Numbered from the stretch's first letter, positions 19,093 through 27,381 are shown. The stretch: DNA of 64,000 nt from Flavobacterium macacae (GCF_003865365.1 NZ_RQVR01000009.1:5879-69878), one strand, 5' to 3'. Translations and numbers: made by a program. The notes: generated by a model not told the origin, from the sequence alone.

Positions 19093-20160
19093 TTACGGCA
19101 AATAAATTTTTCCAGAACTATGATCGTGTTTTGCGCCCGTTACGCTTGCCAAGGTATTAATTTCGTTTCTCAATTTCAACACGCCCAATAATCCAAAGAT
19201 CAGGGCTTCCTTAAATTGGATGGTTTTATCATCGGGAATATCAAAAGTCATTTCTGGCAGGAAGTGCTTCATTCGTTCCATCAAAAAATCATTGTAGGCG
19301 CCACCGCCGGTCACTAAAAAACGTCCGGTTTTTTTAGGTAAAGCCAAAGCTGTTTGAAGGGCAATATGTTCAACGAAGGTTCGCAATTTGTCTTCCAGAA
19401 AAAGTGGCTGTTTTTCAATCAACGGAAGCACGGTTGTTTTTACGAATTCAAAGCCCAGTGATTTTGGATGTTTGGTTGAATAATATTCAAGCGAATTTAA
19501 TTCGTTCAAAAGAGATTCCGAAATGGCACCGCTTCTTGCGATTTTTCCTTTATCGTCATAATTCAAGCCTAATTTATTGGCATAAAAATTCAAAACCGTA
19601 TTTACCGGAGAAATATCAAAAGCAATTCTATTTTTATTTTCTTCAAAAGAAACATTGGAGAAACCACCAAGATTTAGGCAATATTCATAATCTGAAAAAA
19701 GAAAACGGTCGCCAATCGGAACCAACGGAGCGCCTTGTCCGCCTAATTCCACGTCTTGGACCCTGAAATCGCAAATGACTTTTTGATGTACTAATTTCGA
19801 AATATTCGGAAGATTTCCGATTTGCAATGTGAATCCGTTTTGTGGCTGGTGCAAAATCGTGTGTCCGTGAGAACAGATTCCGTCTAAATTTTCTAGCTTA
19901 TTTTCTTGGATAAAATTCGAAATAATTCCTCCTAATAATAAGGTGTATTCCTCGTTCAGCGTTTTTAGTTCGTCTTCTGAAAAATCAACGGCATTTTTTA
20001 ATTTAGAAATCCATTCTTCAGAATACGGAATCGCATTTGTTTCTTGAATTTCAAAAAACCATTTGTTTTCCTTATTTTTGAGAATAACATGGGCTAAATC
20101 GACTCCATCCAAAGATGTTCCTGACATAACCCCGATAACGTTATAGTTTTCCTTAATCAT
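19093..20160 (-). CDS. anmK: Anhydro-N-acetylmuramic acid kinase
   Basis: A 355-residue sugar kinase of the ASKHA fold that opens and phosphorylates 1,6-anhydro-MurNAc to MurNAc-6-P in cell-wall recycling. Family motifs are GVMSGTSLDGVDLA at the N-terminus, CSHGHTILHQP, GGQGAPLVPIGD, LNLGGFSNVSF and VTGGGAYNDFLMERM. Length is normal. It is divergent from the acyl-CoA dehydrogenase gene, with starts about 100 bp apart. Confidence 0.95.
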   Translation of the reverse strand: MIKENYNVIGVMSGTSLDGVDLAHVILKNKENKWFFEIQETNAIPYSEEWISKLKNAVDFSEDELKTLNEEYTLLLGGIISNFIQENKLENLDGICSHGHTILHQPQNGFTLQIGNLPNISKLVHQKVICDFRVQDVELGGQGAPLVPIGDRFLFSDYEYCLNLGGFSNVSFEENKNRIAFDISPVNTVLNFYANKLGLNYDDKGKIARSGAISESLLNELNSLEYYSTKHPKSLGFEFVKTTVLPLIEKQPLFLEDKLRTFVEHIALQTALALPKKTGRFLVTGGGAYNDFLMERMKHFLPEMTFDIPDDKTIQFKEALIFGLLGVLKLRNEINTLASVTGAKHDHSSGKIYLP

Positions 20161-20183
20161 ACTGCCAAAATTAAGTATTCTTA

Positions 20184-20214
20184 TTGAAAATTTGATAATT
20201 AATATTTACATTTG
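20184..20214 (+). promoter_or_regulatory. Promoter of the acyl-CoA dehydrogenase gene
   Basis: TTG (20184-20186) and TACATTTG (20207-20214) are 20 bp apart, fitting the Bacteroidota -33/-7 pattern. This also supports the ATG at 20258 rather than an upstream in-frame start at 20192, which would lie inside the promoter. Confidence 0.7.
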
Positions 20215-20257
20215 GGCACAAAAAAAGAACAAACCGCAAATAATACCTTTATACATT

Positions 20258-21400
20258 ATGGATTTTAAATTAACCGAAGAACACTTAATGATTCAGCAAG
20301 CAGCAAGAGATTTTGCTCAAAATGAATTATTGCCAGGTGTAATTGAGAGAGACGAACACTCAAAATTTCCAACAGAACAGGTGAAAATGATGGCTGAACT
20401 GGGTTTCATGGGAATGATGGTTGATCCAAAATATGGCGGTTCTGGATTAGACAGCGTATCGTATATTTTGGCAATGAAAGAAATCGCAAAAGTGGATGCT
20501 TCTGCGGCTGTTGTAATGTCAGTGAACAATTCATTGGTTTGTGCAGGTTTGGAAAAATACTGCAACGAAGACCAAAAACAAAAATATTTAGTGCCTTTGG
20601 CAAAAGGAGAAGTGATTGGCGCATTCTGTCTTTCTGAGCCAGAAGCGGGAAGTGACGCGACTTCGCAAAAAACAACAGCCATTGATAAAGGGGATTATTA
20701 CCTGATGAATGGTACAAAAAACTGGATTACGAACGGCGCAACGGCTTCCACGTACATCGTAATTGCGCAAACAGATGTGGAAAAAGGGCACAAAGGAATC
20801 AACGCATTTATCGTTGAAAAAGGCTGGGCTGGTTTTGATATCGGGCCAAAAGAACAAAAAATGGGAATTCGTGGTTCTGACACGCATTCCTTGATGTTTT
20901 CTGACGTAAAAGTTCCAAAAGAAAACAGAATTGGTGCGGATGGTTTCGGATTTAATTTTGCCATGTCAGTTTTAAACGGTGGCAGAATCGGTATTGCTTC
21001 CCAAGCTTTGGGAATTGCAACCGGAGCTTATGAACTGGCTTTGAAATATTCAAAAGAAAGAAAAGCTTTTGGGAAAGAAATTTCAAAACACCAAGCAATC
21101 GCTTTTAAATTGGCAGATATGGCAACGCAAATCAGCGCGGCAGAATTGCTTTGCATGAAAGCGGCTTATGAAAAAGATAACGGCCAGGATATTTCACAAT
21201 CAGGTGCGATGGCAAAACTTTTTGCGTCTCAAACTGCAATGGATACCACGATTGAAGCCGTTCAGATTCACGGTGGAAATGGTTATGTTCGCGAATATCA
21301 CGTGGAAAGAATGATGCGTGATGCAAAAATTACGCAGATTTATGAAGGAACATCTGAAATTCAAAGAATCGTTATTTCAAGAAGTATTTTGGCGGATTAA
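20258..21400 (+). CDS. Acyl-CoA dehydrogenase (short/butyryl-CoA type)
   Basis: A 380-residue FAD enzyme that makes the first double bond in acyl-CoA oxidation. It starts MDFKLTEEHLMIQQAARDFA. The FAD-binding segments are AFCLSEPEAGSDATSQKT and WITNGATAS. The C-terminal helical domain has KYSKERKAFGK, QIHGGNGYVREY and the catalytic Glu in YEGTSEIQR. The start at 20258 matches the normal N-terminus of the family and is supported by the promoter at 20184-20214. It stands alone, ended by a strong terminator, so its electron-transfer partner and substrate length are not shown by context. Confidence 0.94.
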   Translation: MDFKLTEEHLMIQQAARDFAQNELLPGVIERDEHSKFPTEQVKMMAELGFMGMMVDPKYGGSGLDSVSYILAMKEIAKVDASAAVVMSVNNSLVCAGLEKYCNEDQKQKYLVPLAKGEVIGAFCLSEPEAGSDATSQKTTAIDKGDYYLMNGTKNWITNGATASTYIVIAQTDVEKGHKGINAFIVEKGWAGFDIGPKEQKMGIRGSDTHSLMFSDVKVPKENRIGADGFGFNFAMSVLNGGRIGIASQALGIATGAYELALKYSKERKAFGKEISKHQAIAFKLADMATQISAAELLCMKAAYEKDNGQDISQSGAMAKLFASQTAMDTTIEAVQIHGGNGYVREYHVERMMRDAKITQIYEGTSEIQRIVISRSILAD

Positions 21401-21429
21401 GGTTCAAAATAAATAGATTCAATTGACAT

Positions 21430-21464
21430 CAAAAAATCCAGCAATTTCTGCTGGATTTTTTTTG
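21430..21464 (+). terminator. Terminator after the acyl-CoA dehydrogenase gene
   Basis: AAAAAATCCAGCA and TGCTGGATTTTTTTT pair around a short loop and end in eight T. It isolates this gene from the following sensor kinase. Confidence 0.85.
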
Positions 21465-21497
21465 GAATAAAAGGTTCTAAAATATTATCTTTATCGT

Positions 21498-23912
21498 ATG
21501 AGCCAGAAGCCAAGATCGTTAAAATTAAAAGTTATTATTGGATATTTATTGCTTTTTGCAATAGCAGTTTTGTCTGTTTGGTTTATTTATACCGAAATTT
21601 TAAAAACCGCAATTCCTAATAAAGATGCGACTTCAGACAACCAGCAAATCATTCAGATCAGTAATGCAATTGCCAATCTTTACGCTTCTGAAGCCGTGGG
21701 CAGAAATTCAATCTTGACAGGTTCTTCCTCTGATTATGCGGAATATAATCGACTTTTGGATAGCGTAAATTCTGAAATTGAAAATATAAAAACCATTAGC
21801 GATACTACGCAATTATCAAAATTAGATACGATCCAGGGATTGCTTCAAAAGAAAAGAAATAGTATCAACGAGATCATAAAATTCAGAAATTTCTACAACA
21901 AAGAATCAACATTTGACCGCGCAGTAAAGGGAATTTATAATGCAAAAGACTCTTTGTATAGGGAGATTAAGCCGGTAAAATTTTCTAAGAAAAATCAATT
22001 TACAGAATTTCTTGAAGCGGCATTGACAGAAAAACAATTAGATTCGTTAGGAAGACTGCAACTTTCAAATGATTCCTTGGCAATGGCTTTTGAAGGGGTT
22101 TTAACTAAATTAATTATAAAAGACAATAAGTTAAAATACCAGCTTTTTAAGAAAGAGCAGAAAATGCTGGATGAAAATAGAATTATTTCGGATCAACTGA
22201 GGATTGTGCTTTCTTCTTTAGAAAAGCAAATTCTAGAGAAATCCTACGTTAAAATTAACGAATCAAAAACGGCAATTGACAATATTATCCAAACCATTGC
22301 TTGGGTTGGAGCGATTACTTTTTGCCTGCTGTTAATTTTTGCCTACATCATTATTCGCGATTTGACGATCAACCAAAATTATCGAAACCAACTTGAAAAA
22401 TTAAATTCTGAAAAAGAAGATCTGTTGCGAAGTAAAATGATGCTTTTGGCAACGGTAACGCACGATATTCAAACGCCGTTGGGAAGTGTAATTGGTTTTT
22501 CTGACTTGTTGAAAAATACAGAAATTAACTCGAAACAAAACCAGTATTTAGATAATATAAAGCATTCGTCTAATTATATTTTAAAGCTGGTGAATGACTT
22601 GGTTGATTTTTCGAAACTTGAAAACGACCGAATCAAAATTGAGAAGGTCAGCTTTAATTTTAAGGATTTGATTGAAAGCACGTGCAAGCCTTTAGAGCCG
22701 AATGCAGAGAATAAAGGAATCGAGCTGAATTGGGATGTGGAAGAGATCTTAGATAATAATTATGTTTCGGATCCTTACCGACTGAAACAGATTCTGACCA
22801 ATTTGATCTCCAATGCAATCAAGTTTACGCAAGAAGGTTCGGTGGAAGTGGTTGCCAAAATTGAAGAGGGAAACATTGAAGTGTCTGTTTTAGATACCGG
22901 AATTGGAATTGCAAATAACAAACAAAAAGCTGTTTTTAAGGAGTTTACGCAAGCCCATGACGGAATTGAAAAGAAATTTGGCGGTACTGGTTTAGGACTG
23001 ACAATTGCCAAGAAAATGCTCCGTCTTTTAGATGGAAAAATCAAGGTAGATAGTGAAGAAAATAAGGGTTCCATATTTACCATTACAGTTCCAGCGATAA
23101 AATCGGGTGTCCAGAAAATTGAAGAAAAGCCTGCTGTTGTTGATTCTCAGTATGATTTTTTACGGAATAAAAGAATCTTGATTGTTGATGATGACGTGAT
23201 GCAACTGTCGCTGATTAAAGAAATTTTCTTGAATTATCCGGTGAAAGTCACCACTTTGGTGGATGCTTCAAAGGTGCGAAATCTTTTAGAACACGAACAA
23301 TTTGATTTGGTTTTGAGCGATATCCAGATGCCAAATATTGATGGTTTTGAATTGGTTCGAATTATCAGGAATAATAATAATCCGAAGATTGCTTCAATTC
23401 CTGTTATTGCTTTATCAGGGAAAAGAAACTTAAATCCGGAAGATTTTACAAGTAAAGGATTTACGGCTTTTCATCCAAAACCGTTGAAGCTGGAAGAATT
23501 ATTGCGTTTAATGGAATCGATTTTCAACGGAAAGCCAATGAATGTTTTCGTTCAGGTTGCAGATGCAAAAAGAGACGAAAAGTTGTTTGATTTGACAAGC
23601 TTGAATAAATTCACGCAAGATGATCCAGCTTCTTTAAAATTGATTTTGGATACATTTATTGCAAGCGTGGCAGAAAACACTTCGGTTTTAAATGAAGCTG
23701 TGGCGTCAATGGACGAGCATAAAATGTCTGAAGTGGCGCATAAAATGATTCCGATGCTGAAGCAGATGGAAGTTTATACCATTTCAGATTTGCTGGAACC
23801 CATTGAAGATGCGGTCTTAGATTTTGATAAAACGCAAATGGAAGACTATGCCAATTTGATTTTTGAGAAGTTGGACGAATTGGTGATAGAATTAAAAAAG
23901 TGCGTCGATTAA
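21498..23912 (+). CDS. Hybrid sensor histidine kinase with REC and Hpt domains
   Basis: An 804-residue membrane sensor. Transmembrane helices at about residues 12-31 and 265-287 flank a ~230-residue helical periplasmic sensor region. The cytoplasmic part has HisKA with phospho-acceptor His322 (in VTHDIQTPLGSVIGF), a HATPase domain (NLISNAIKFT, DTGIGI, GGTGLGLTIAKK), a receiver domain with Asp608 (LSDIQMPNIDG), and a C-terminal helical bundle with His748 (VAHKMIPMLKQ) that looks like an Hpt domain. This is a full phosphorelay in one protein, lacking only an output regulator. Its stop codon overlaps that of the convergent sigma-54 activator gene by 4 bp, so that activator is the natural partner. 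The signal sensed is unknown. Confidence 0.93.
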   Translation: MSQKPRSLKLKVIIGYLLLFAIAVLSVWFIYTEILKTAIPNKDATSDNQQIIQISNAIANLYASEAVGRNSILTGSSSDYAEYNRLLDSVNSEIENIKTISDTTQLSKLDTIQGLLQKKRNSINEIIKFRNFYNKESTFDRAVKGIYNAKDSLYREIKPVKFSKKNQFTEFLEAALTEKQLDSLGRLQLSNDSLAMAFEGVLTKLIIKDNKLKYQLFKKEQKMLDENRIISDQLRIVLSSLEKQILEKSYVKINESKTAIDNIIQTIAWVGAITFCLLLIFAYIIIRDLTINQNYRNQLEKLNSEKEDLLRSKMMLLATVTHDIQTPLGSVIGFSDLLKNTEINSKQNQYLDNIKHSSNYILKLVNDLVDFSKLENDRIKIEKVSFNFKDLIESTCKPLEPNAENKGIELNWDVEEILDNNYVSDPYRLKQILTNLISNAIKFTQEGSVEVVAKIEEGNIEVSVLDTGIGIANNKQKAVFKEFTQAHDGIEKKFGGTGLGLTIAKKMLRLLDGKIKVDSEENKGSIFTITVPAIKSGVQKIEEKPAVVDSQYDFLRNKRILIVDDDVMQLSLIKEIFLNYPVKVTTLVDASKVRNLLEHEQFDLVLSDIQMPNIDGFELVRIIRNNNNPKIASIPVIALSGKRNLNPEDFTSKGFTAFHPKPLKLEELLRLMESIFNGKPMNVFVQVADAKRDEKLFDLTSLNKFTQDDPASLKLILDTFIASVAENTSVLNEAVASMDEHKMSEVAHKMIPMLKQMEVYTISDLLEPIEDAVLDFDKTQMEDYANLIFEKLDELVIELKKCVD

Positions 23913-25246
23913 AGGTCGATGCTGTACAGTTTTAATTTGTTGTAAAGCGTTTTTCGGTCAATGTTCAATAGTTTCGCTGCTTTGCTTTTATTAAAACCAG
24001 CTTGTTCTAAAGCTTGGCGAATCGCTGCTTCTTCATTTTCTTTCGTATAAAGAACCACCGGAGGATTTTCACTCGCAGAAAGCATCTCCTGAGGCAAGAC
24101 TTCAATCGGCACAAAGTCTTCCTTTGTTAGGAGAACAGATCTTTTAATGGTGTTTTTCATCTCGCGAAGATTTCCGGGCCAGTCATAATTCATGAACAAA
24201 TCAATAACTTCATCATCAAAACCTTTGATGTCTTTTTCAAGATCTTCATTGGCTTGCGCTAAAAAGTGATGCGCAAAAATCATGATGTCGTGCTTTCTTT
24301 CGCTGAGCCTTGGTGCCTGAATGCAAAATTCATTAAGCCTGTGGTACAGATCTTCACGGAAATCACCACGTTTTACTGCTTCTGACAAATCTTCATTTGT
24401 GGCGGCAATAACCCTGATGTCAACTTTAATTTCGTGATTGCTTCCCACTGGTTTCACTTTTCTTTCTTGCAAAGCTCTCAGTAATTGAATTTGAACTTCA
24501 TAAGAAAGATTGCCCACTTCGTCTAAAAATAAGGTGCCGCCATTAGCCGCTTCAAAATGTCCCACTTTGTCATTTATTGCTCCGGTAAAAGAACCTTTAA
24601 TATGGCCAAAAAATTCGCTTGAGGCCAATTCTTTTGGAATAGCGCCACAATCCACAGGAATAAAAGGTTTTCCTTTGCGCTTGCTTTGCATGTGGATGGT
24701 GTGCGCAATATATTCTTTTCCGGTACCGCTGTCGCCAATAATCAAAACAGACATATTGGTCGGGGAAACCAGGCTGACGTATTCGTGAAGCTGGTTGGAA
24801 GTCGAACTGATTCCTTTTACAAAAGAGGCTTCTGAAGTTGCTGTATTATCTTTTTTCGGAGAATTTGCTTCTGGTTTGTCGGTTTTCTTTTTTAAGCACT
24901 GCTCAATGGTATGCAGGATTTCATCTGGATTGATTGGTTTTCCGACATAGTCATAAGCTCCCATTTTCATAGCGCTCACAGCAGTTTTAATGTCAGTATA
25001 GCCCGTCATCAAAATTACTTGGGTGTTAAAAGAAACTTCTTTGATAGATTTTAAAATCTGGATGCCGTCACTGTCAGGCAATCTGATGTCAGTCAAAACC
25101 ACATCAAAAACCTGATCTTTAATTGCATTTTCGGCTTCTCTAGCTGTGAAAGCATTGGTAACTTCGTAGCCTTTTTTTTGTAAAAAAGTCTTCAGCATTA
25201 CACAAAAAGATGTGTCATCATCAATCACCAAAATTTTCGAACTCAT
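23909..25246 (-). CDS. NtrC-family sigma-54-dependent response regulator
   Basis: A 445-residue activator. The receiver domain (about 1-120) has the acidic cluster DDD at 9-11 and phospho-acceptor Asp53. The AAA+ domain (about 145-370) has Walker A GDSGTGKEYIAH, the sigma-54 contact loop as GSFTGA rather than the usual GAFTGA, Walker B GGTLFLDEVG, and the Arg-finger region. The Fis-type helix-turn-helix ends the protein (FNKSKAAKLLNIDRKTLYNKL). A TAAATTTG box lies 21-28 bp before the start (25267-25274). Downstream effects are likely on the two sigma-54-type promoters immediately upstream of this gene. It is convergent with the hybrid kinase. Confidence 0.95.
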   Translation of the reverse strand: MSSKILVIDDDTSFCVMLKTFLQKKGYEVTNAFTAREAENAIKDQVFDVVLTDIRLPDSDGIQILKSIKEVSFNTQVILMTGYTDIKTAVSAMKMGAYDYVGKPINPDEILHTIEQCLKKKTDKPEANSPKKDNTATSEASFVKGISSTSNQLHEYVSLVSPTNMSVLIIGDSGTGKEYIAHTIHMQSKRKGKPFIPVDCGAIPKELASSEFFGHIKGSFTGAINDKVGHFEAANGGTLFLDEVGNLSYEVQIQLLRALQERKVKPVGSNHEIKVDIRVIAATNEDLSEAVKRGDFREDLYHRLNEFCIQAPRLSERKHDIMIFAHHFLAQANEDLEKDIKGFDDEVIDLFMNYDWPGNLREMKNTIKRSVLLTKEDFVPIEVLPQEMLSASENPPVVLYTKENEEAAIRQALEQAGFNKSKAAKLLNIDRKTLYNKLKLYSIDL

Positions 25247-25313
25247 AAATGGATTTTATGTTTTTACAAATTTAAAATTTTAAACCAAATAGGAGTGTTA
25301 ATATATGTTATAA

Positions 25314-25346
25314 AACAATAAAGGAGATGCCCCCACATCTCCTTTA
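25314..25346 (-). terminator. Hairpin terminator of the first tandem unit
   Basis: On the minus strand AAAGGAGATG pairs with CATCTCCTTT around a G-rich loop, followed by a T-rich stretch. The 32-bp block is identical to the terminator of the neighbouring small secreted-protein gene at 25711-25744. Confidence 0.75.
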
Positions 25347-25409
25347 GTATTCAGAGAATTAAAAAACTCTCTTTTCAACAAACTTAACTTAAATTTTGCT
25401 TCTTTATGA
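25314..25409. repeat. Duplicated 3' block, copy 1 (copy 2 at 25711-25808)
   Basis: About 95 bp are repeated with high identity. The first 32-33 bp (terminator hairpin) are identical, the next ~30 bp diverge, and then TTTCAACAAACTTAACTTAA is again identical in both, followed by TGCTTCTTTA. The blocks are in direct orientation about 397 bp apart. Confidence 0.85.
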
Positions 25410-25535
25410 ACCCATTTATATAGTAAATGGAACTTTTTATTGTAACTAAATACTTGCTTCTATTTGTTTTTAAAACTTTAAGCAGTAAATTATTATAAAG
25501 AATTATCTGTGTAATTCATTTTCATATGAGATAGT

Positions 25536-25550
25536 GAAAAAAGTGTGCCA
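25536..25550 (-). promoter_or_regulatory. Sigma-54-type promoter of unit 1
   Basis: On the minus strand the sequence is TGGCAC-N5-TTTC followed by A. The GG element and the TC element have the strict 10-bp spacing of -24/-12 promoters; the -12 GC is TC here. The same deviating form occurs upstream of unit 2, so the sites are probably real and shared. Confidence 0.6.
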
Positions 25551-25636
25551 AACTTAAATGGAAGGTTTTATTTTTTAGGACCCTTATTGTTGTTGGGTAT
25601 TTGTCAAATATTTCTAAATACTTTGTTTTCTAAAAA

Positions 25637-25675
25637 GTGTGGAAGTGTGGAAATTCTCCCCAATAAAGTGTGGAA
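25637..25675. promoter_or_regulatory. Candidate activator-binding repeats of unit 1
   Basis: GTGTGGAA occurs three times: 25637-25644, directly repeated at 25645-25652, and again at 25668-25675. The cluster begins 88 bp upstream of the -24 GG of the unit 1 sigma-54 promoter, which is the usual distance for NtrC-type enhancer sites. A related cluster stands 90 bp upstream of the unit 2 promoter. Confidence 0.6.
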
Positions 25676-25710
25676 AAACTTAAAAGGGCCTTTAATTCTG
25701 GAAATAGATA

Positions 25711-25744
25711 GAAACAATAAAGGAGATGCCCCCACATCTCCTTT
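25711..25744 (-). terminator. Terminator of the small secreted-protein gene
   Basis: This is the second copy of the hairpin block described for unit 1, with identical stem and loop. It lies about 50 bp after the stop codon of the PepSY-like gene. Confidence 0.75.
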
Positions 25745-25792
25745 ATATTGCAGTGAATTTTACAATTCACCTTTCAACAAACTTAACTTAAA

Positions 25793-26092
25793 CTATGCTT
25801 CTTTAATGAATTCTCCTGTTGATGAAAAATAAGCCGTCACTGTTTTGCCATCTTTTGCCAAAACCAATTTGTATTCTCCATCAGCGGCCGTATGTGCTTC
25901 TTTTAATGTGTAACCGCCATATTTTGAACTGATGTTTTTCAACACGTCAGCAGGGATGGCAGAAGCTTCAATCGGAGTATATGTTTTTTCTTGTAAGATA
26001 TTAATCTCATTCGAATTATTTATTTCTGTAGTGGCATCAGCATTAATTCCGAATCCTAATGCGATAACTGTAAGTGCTACAATCTTTTTCAT
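25793..26092 (-). CDS. Small secreted PepSY-like protein
   Basis: A 99-residue protein with a signal peptide (MKKIVALTVIALGFGINADA) and a mature part of about 75 residues. The stretch IPADVLKNISSKYGGYTLKEA, then YKLVLAKDGKTVTAYFSSTGEFIKE, has the helix plus beta-hairpin pattern of small periplasmic PepSY-like/DUF2874 proteins of Bacteroidota. Their function is not established; binding or inhibition of a partner has been suggested for the fold. The gene is monocistronic, with a sigma-54-type promoter 50 bp upstream and a hairpin terminator. It is therefore the best candidate for the target of the neighbouring phosphorelay and activator. Confidence 0.8.
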   Translation of the reverse strand: MKKIVALTVIALGFGINADATTEINNSNEINILQEKTYTPIEASAIPADVLKNISSKYGGYTLKEAHTAADGEYKLVLAKDGKTVTAYFSSTGEFIKEA

Positions 26093-26141
26093 AATATAAA
26101 TTTTGTGGTAGTTGTGGTTGGTTTAATTTGATGAGGTAAAT

Positions 26142-26156
26142 GAAATAAATGTGCCA
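26142..26156 (-). promoter_or_regulatory. Sigma-54-type promoter of the PepSY-like gene
   Basis: On the minus strand the sequence is TGGCAC-N5-TTTC followed by A, identical in form to the unit 1 promoter. Transcription would begin near 26130, giving a leader of about 38 nt before the ATG at 26092. Confidence 0.65.
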
Positions 26157-26244
26157 AATGTATAATAGCGATGCGTTTTGTGTTCAAAGTCTTGTTTTGC
26201 AGTGCTTTGTGTTTATTTTTGAATATTCTTTAAATCTTTTATTT

Positions 26245-26283
26245 GTGTAATTGTGTAGAATTATACGGATTAATTTGTGGAAT
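26245..26283. promoter_or_regulatory. Candidate activator-binding repeats of unit 2
   Basis: GTGTAATT (26245-26252), GTGTAGAA (26253-26260) and TGTGGAA (26276-26282) keep the same spacing, within 1 bp, as the three GTGTGGAA repeats of unit 1. The cluster starts 90 bp upstream of the -24 GG. The match to GTGTGGAA is weaker than in unit 1. Confidence 0.5.
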
Positions 26284-26389
26284 TCAACAGAAAAATCTTA
26301 AAAAACTGTCTTTTGACTAGAACACGAATTTTGAGGTGTCCATAACTGTTACTTTTTTTTTATTTTAGCAAAACCAATTTATAAGTTCT

Positions 26390-27355
26390 ATGAAAAAAAT
26401 TTTCTATCTGTTACCCGTTTTTATTTTTGGATGTAAGCCAAACCAATCCATTAAAGCTGATGCGCCTCAAGCGATAAATGAACTTTATCAAGCTAACGAG
26501 CAAGAGGTTTCAAAAACGCTTGAATTCCTGACTTCTGATGAATTGGAAGGAAGAGATCCAGGTTCAGAAAGTATGGAAAAGGCAGTTGCTTTCTTGGAAG
26601 ATGTTTATAAAAAAAATGGCGTAAAACCTTATTTTGTTAGTTACAGAGATACGCTTTCTAACTTTGATAAAATGGCTTACAATGTGGTGGGTTTTATCGA
26701 AGGCAATGATCCCGAATTAAAAAATGAGTTCGTTGTTATCGGTGCGCATTATGACCATATCGGAATCGACCAAAAAGCGCTAGGAGATAAAATAAATAAC
26801 GGGGCAAATGATAATGCTTCGGGAACAACGGCGGTTACGGAGGTTATTAAGTATTTTTCAAAATTCAAAAACAACAAGCGGAGTATTCTTTTTGCTTTCT
26901 TTTCGGCAGAAGAAAAAGGACTTTTGGGTTCTAAACATTTGGCAAAAAAATTAAAAGAGAAAAACTTTAATATTTACACGATGCTGAATTTTGAAATGAT
27001 CGGTGTCCCGATGAAGCGAAATTACACAGCATACATAACAGGTTATGGAAAATCAAATATGGCGTCGAAGTTCAATGAATATGCAGGCAAAAATTTGGTC
27101 GGATTTCTTCAGGCTGAATTGACGTACCGTCTTTTCATGGCGTCTGATAATTATCCTTTTTTCACTGAATTTAATGTTCCTTCGCAAACGGTTTGTACCT
27201 TTGACTTCGAAAATTATGAATATTACCACAAACCACAGGACGAGTTTAAGTTGATGGATACAGCACACATGACTTCTTTTATCAATGAAATGTTGCCGGT
27301 TATTGAAAAAATGACCAATTCAGAAACAAAAGAAATTGCTTTAAAAAATAAATAA
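26390..27355 (+). CDS. M28-family metallopeptidase lipoprotein
   Basis: A 321-residue zinc aminopeptidase-like protein. The N-terminus MKKIFYLLPVFIFGC is a lipoprotein signal with Cys15. A family-typical TSDELEGRDPGS segment (about 49-60) precedes the catalytic domain. Metal ligands are visible as the His in GAHYDHIG, the Asp in NNGANDNASGT, the Glu pair in FSAEEKGLLGS and the Asp in MASDNYPF. A late His (YYHKPQDE) completes the site. It should act on peptides in the periplasm or outside the outer membrane. It is followed by an SDR gene 26 bp downstream. Confidence 0.92.
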   Translation: MKKIFYLLPVFIFGCKPNQSIKADAPQAINELYQANEQEVSKTLEFLTSDELEGRDPGSESMEKAVAFLEDVYKKNGVKPYFVSYRDTLSNFDKMAYNVVGFIEGNDPELKNEFVVIGAHYDHIGIDQKALGDKINNGANDNASGTTAVTEVIKYFSKFKNNKRSILFAFFSAEEKGLLGSKHLAKKLKEKNFNIYTMLNFEMIGVPMKRNYTAYITGYGKSNMASKFNEYAGKNLVGFLQAELTYRLFMASDNYPFFTEFNVPSQTVCTFDFENYEYYHKPQDEFKLMDTAHMTSFINEMLPVIEKMTNSETKEIALKNK

Positions 27356-27381
27356 GAGAATACTTCTCGCAATTACATATA

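Larger units (their letters stand above)
25314..25525 (-). ncRNA. Unit 1: probable non-coding transcript or gutted paralogue
   Basis: The segment lies between a sigma-54-like promoter (25536-25550) and a hairpin terminator, and would give a transcript of about 210 nt. All three minus-strand frames are closed by stops. The longest early frame (MKMNYTDNSL) ends after 10 codons. The 3' part (25347-25409) aligns with the end of the intact secreted-protein gene in unit 2, including a C-terminal trace, GFIKK, matching EFIKEA. It is therefore a duplicated unit whose coding part was deleted. Either it is a decaying pseudogene or the promoter-terminator pair now makes a regulatory RNA. Confidence 0.45.

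Noticed and set aside
25545..25832. Plus-strand 95-codon open frame across unit 1/unit 2 boundary
   Set aside because: It runs through an enhancer cluster, a terminator hairpin and the end of the antisense PepSY-like gene, and its translation has no protein-like pattern. It is taken as a chance frame.
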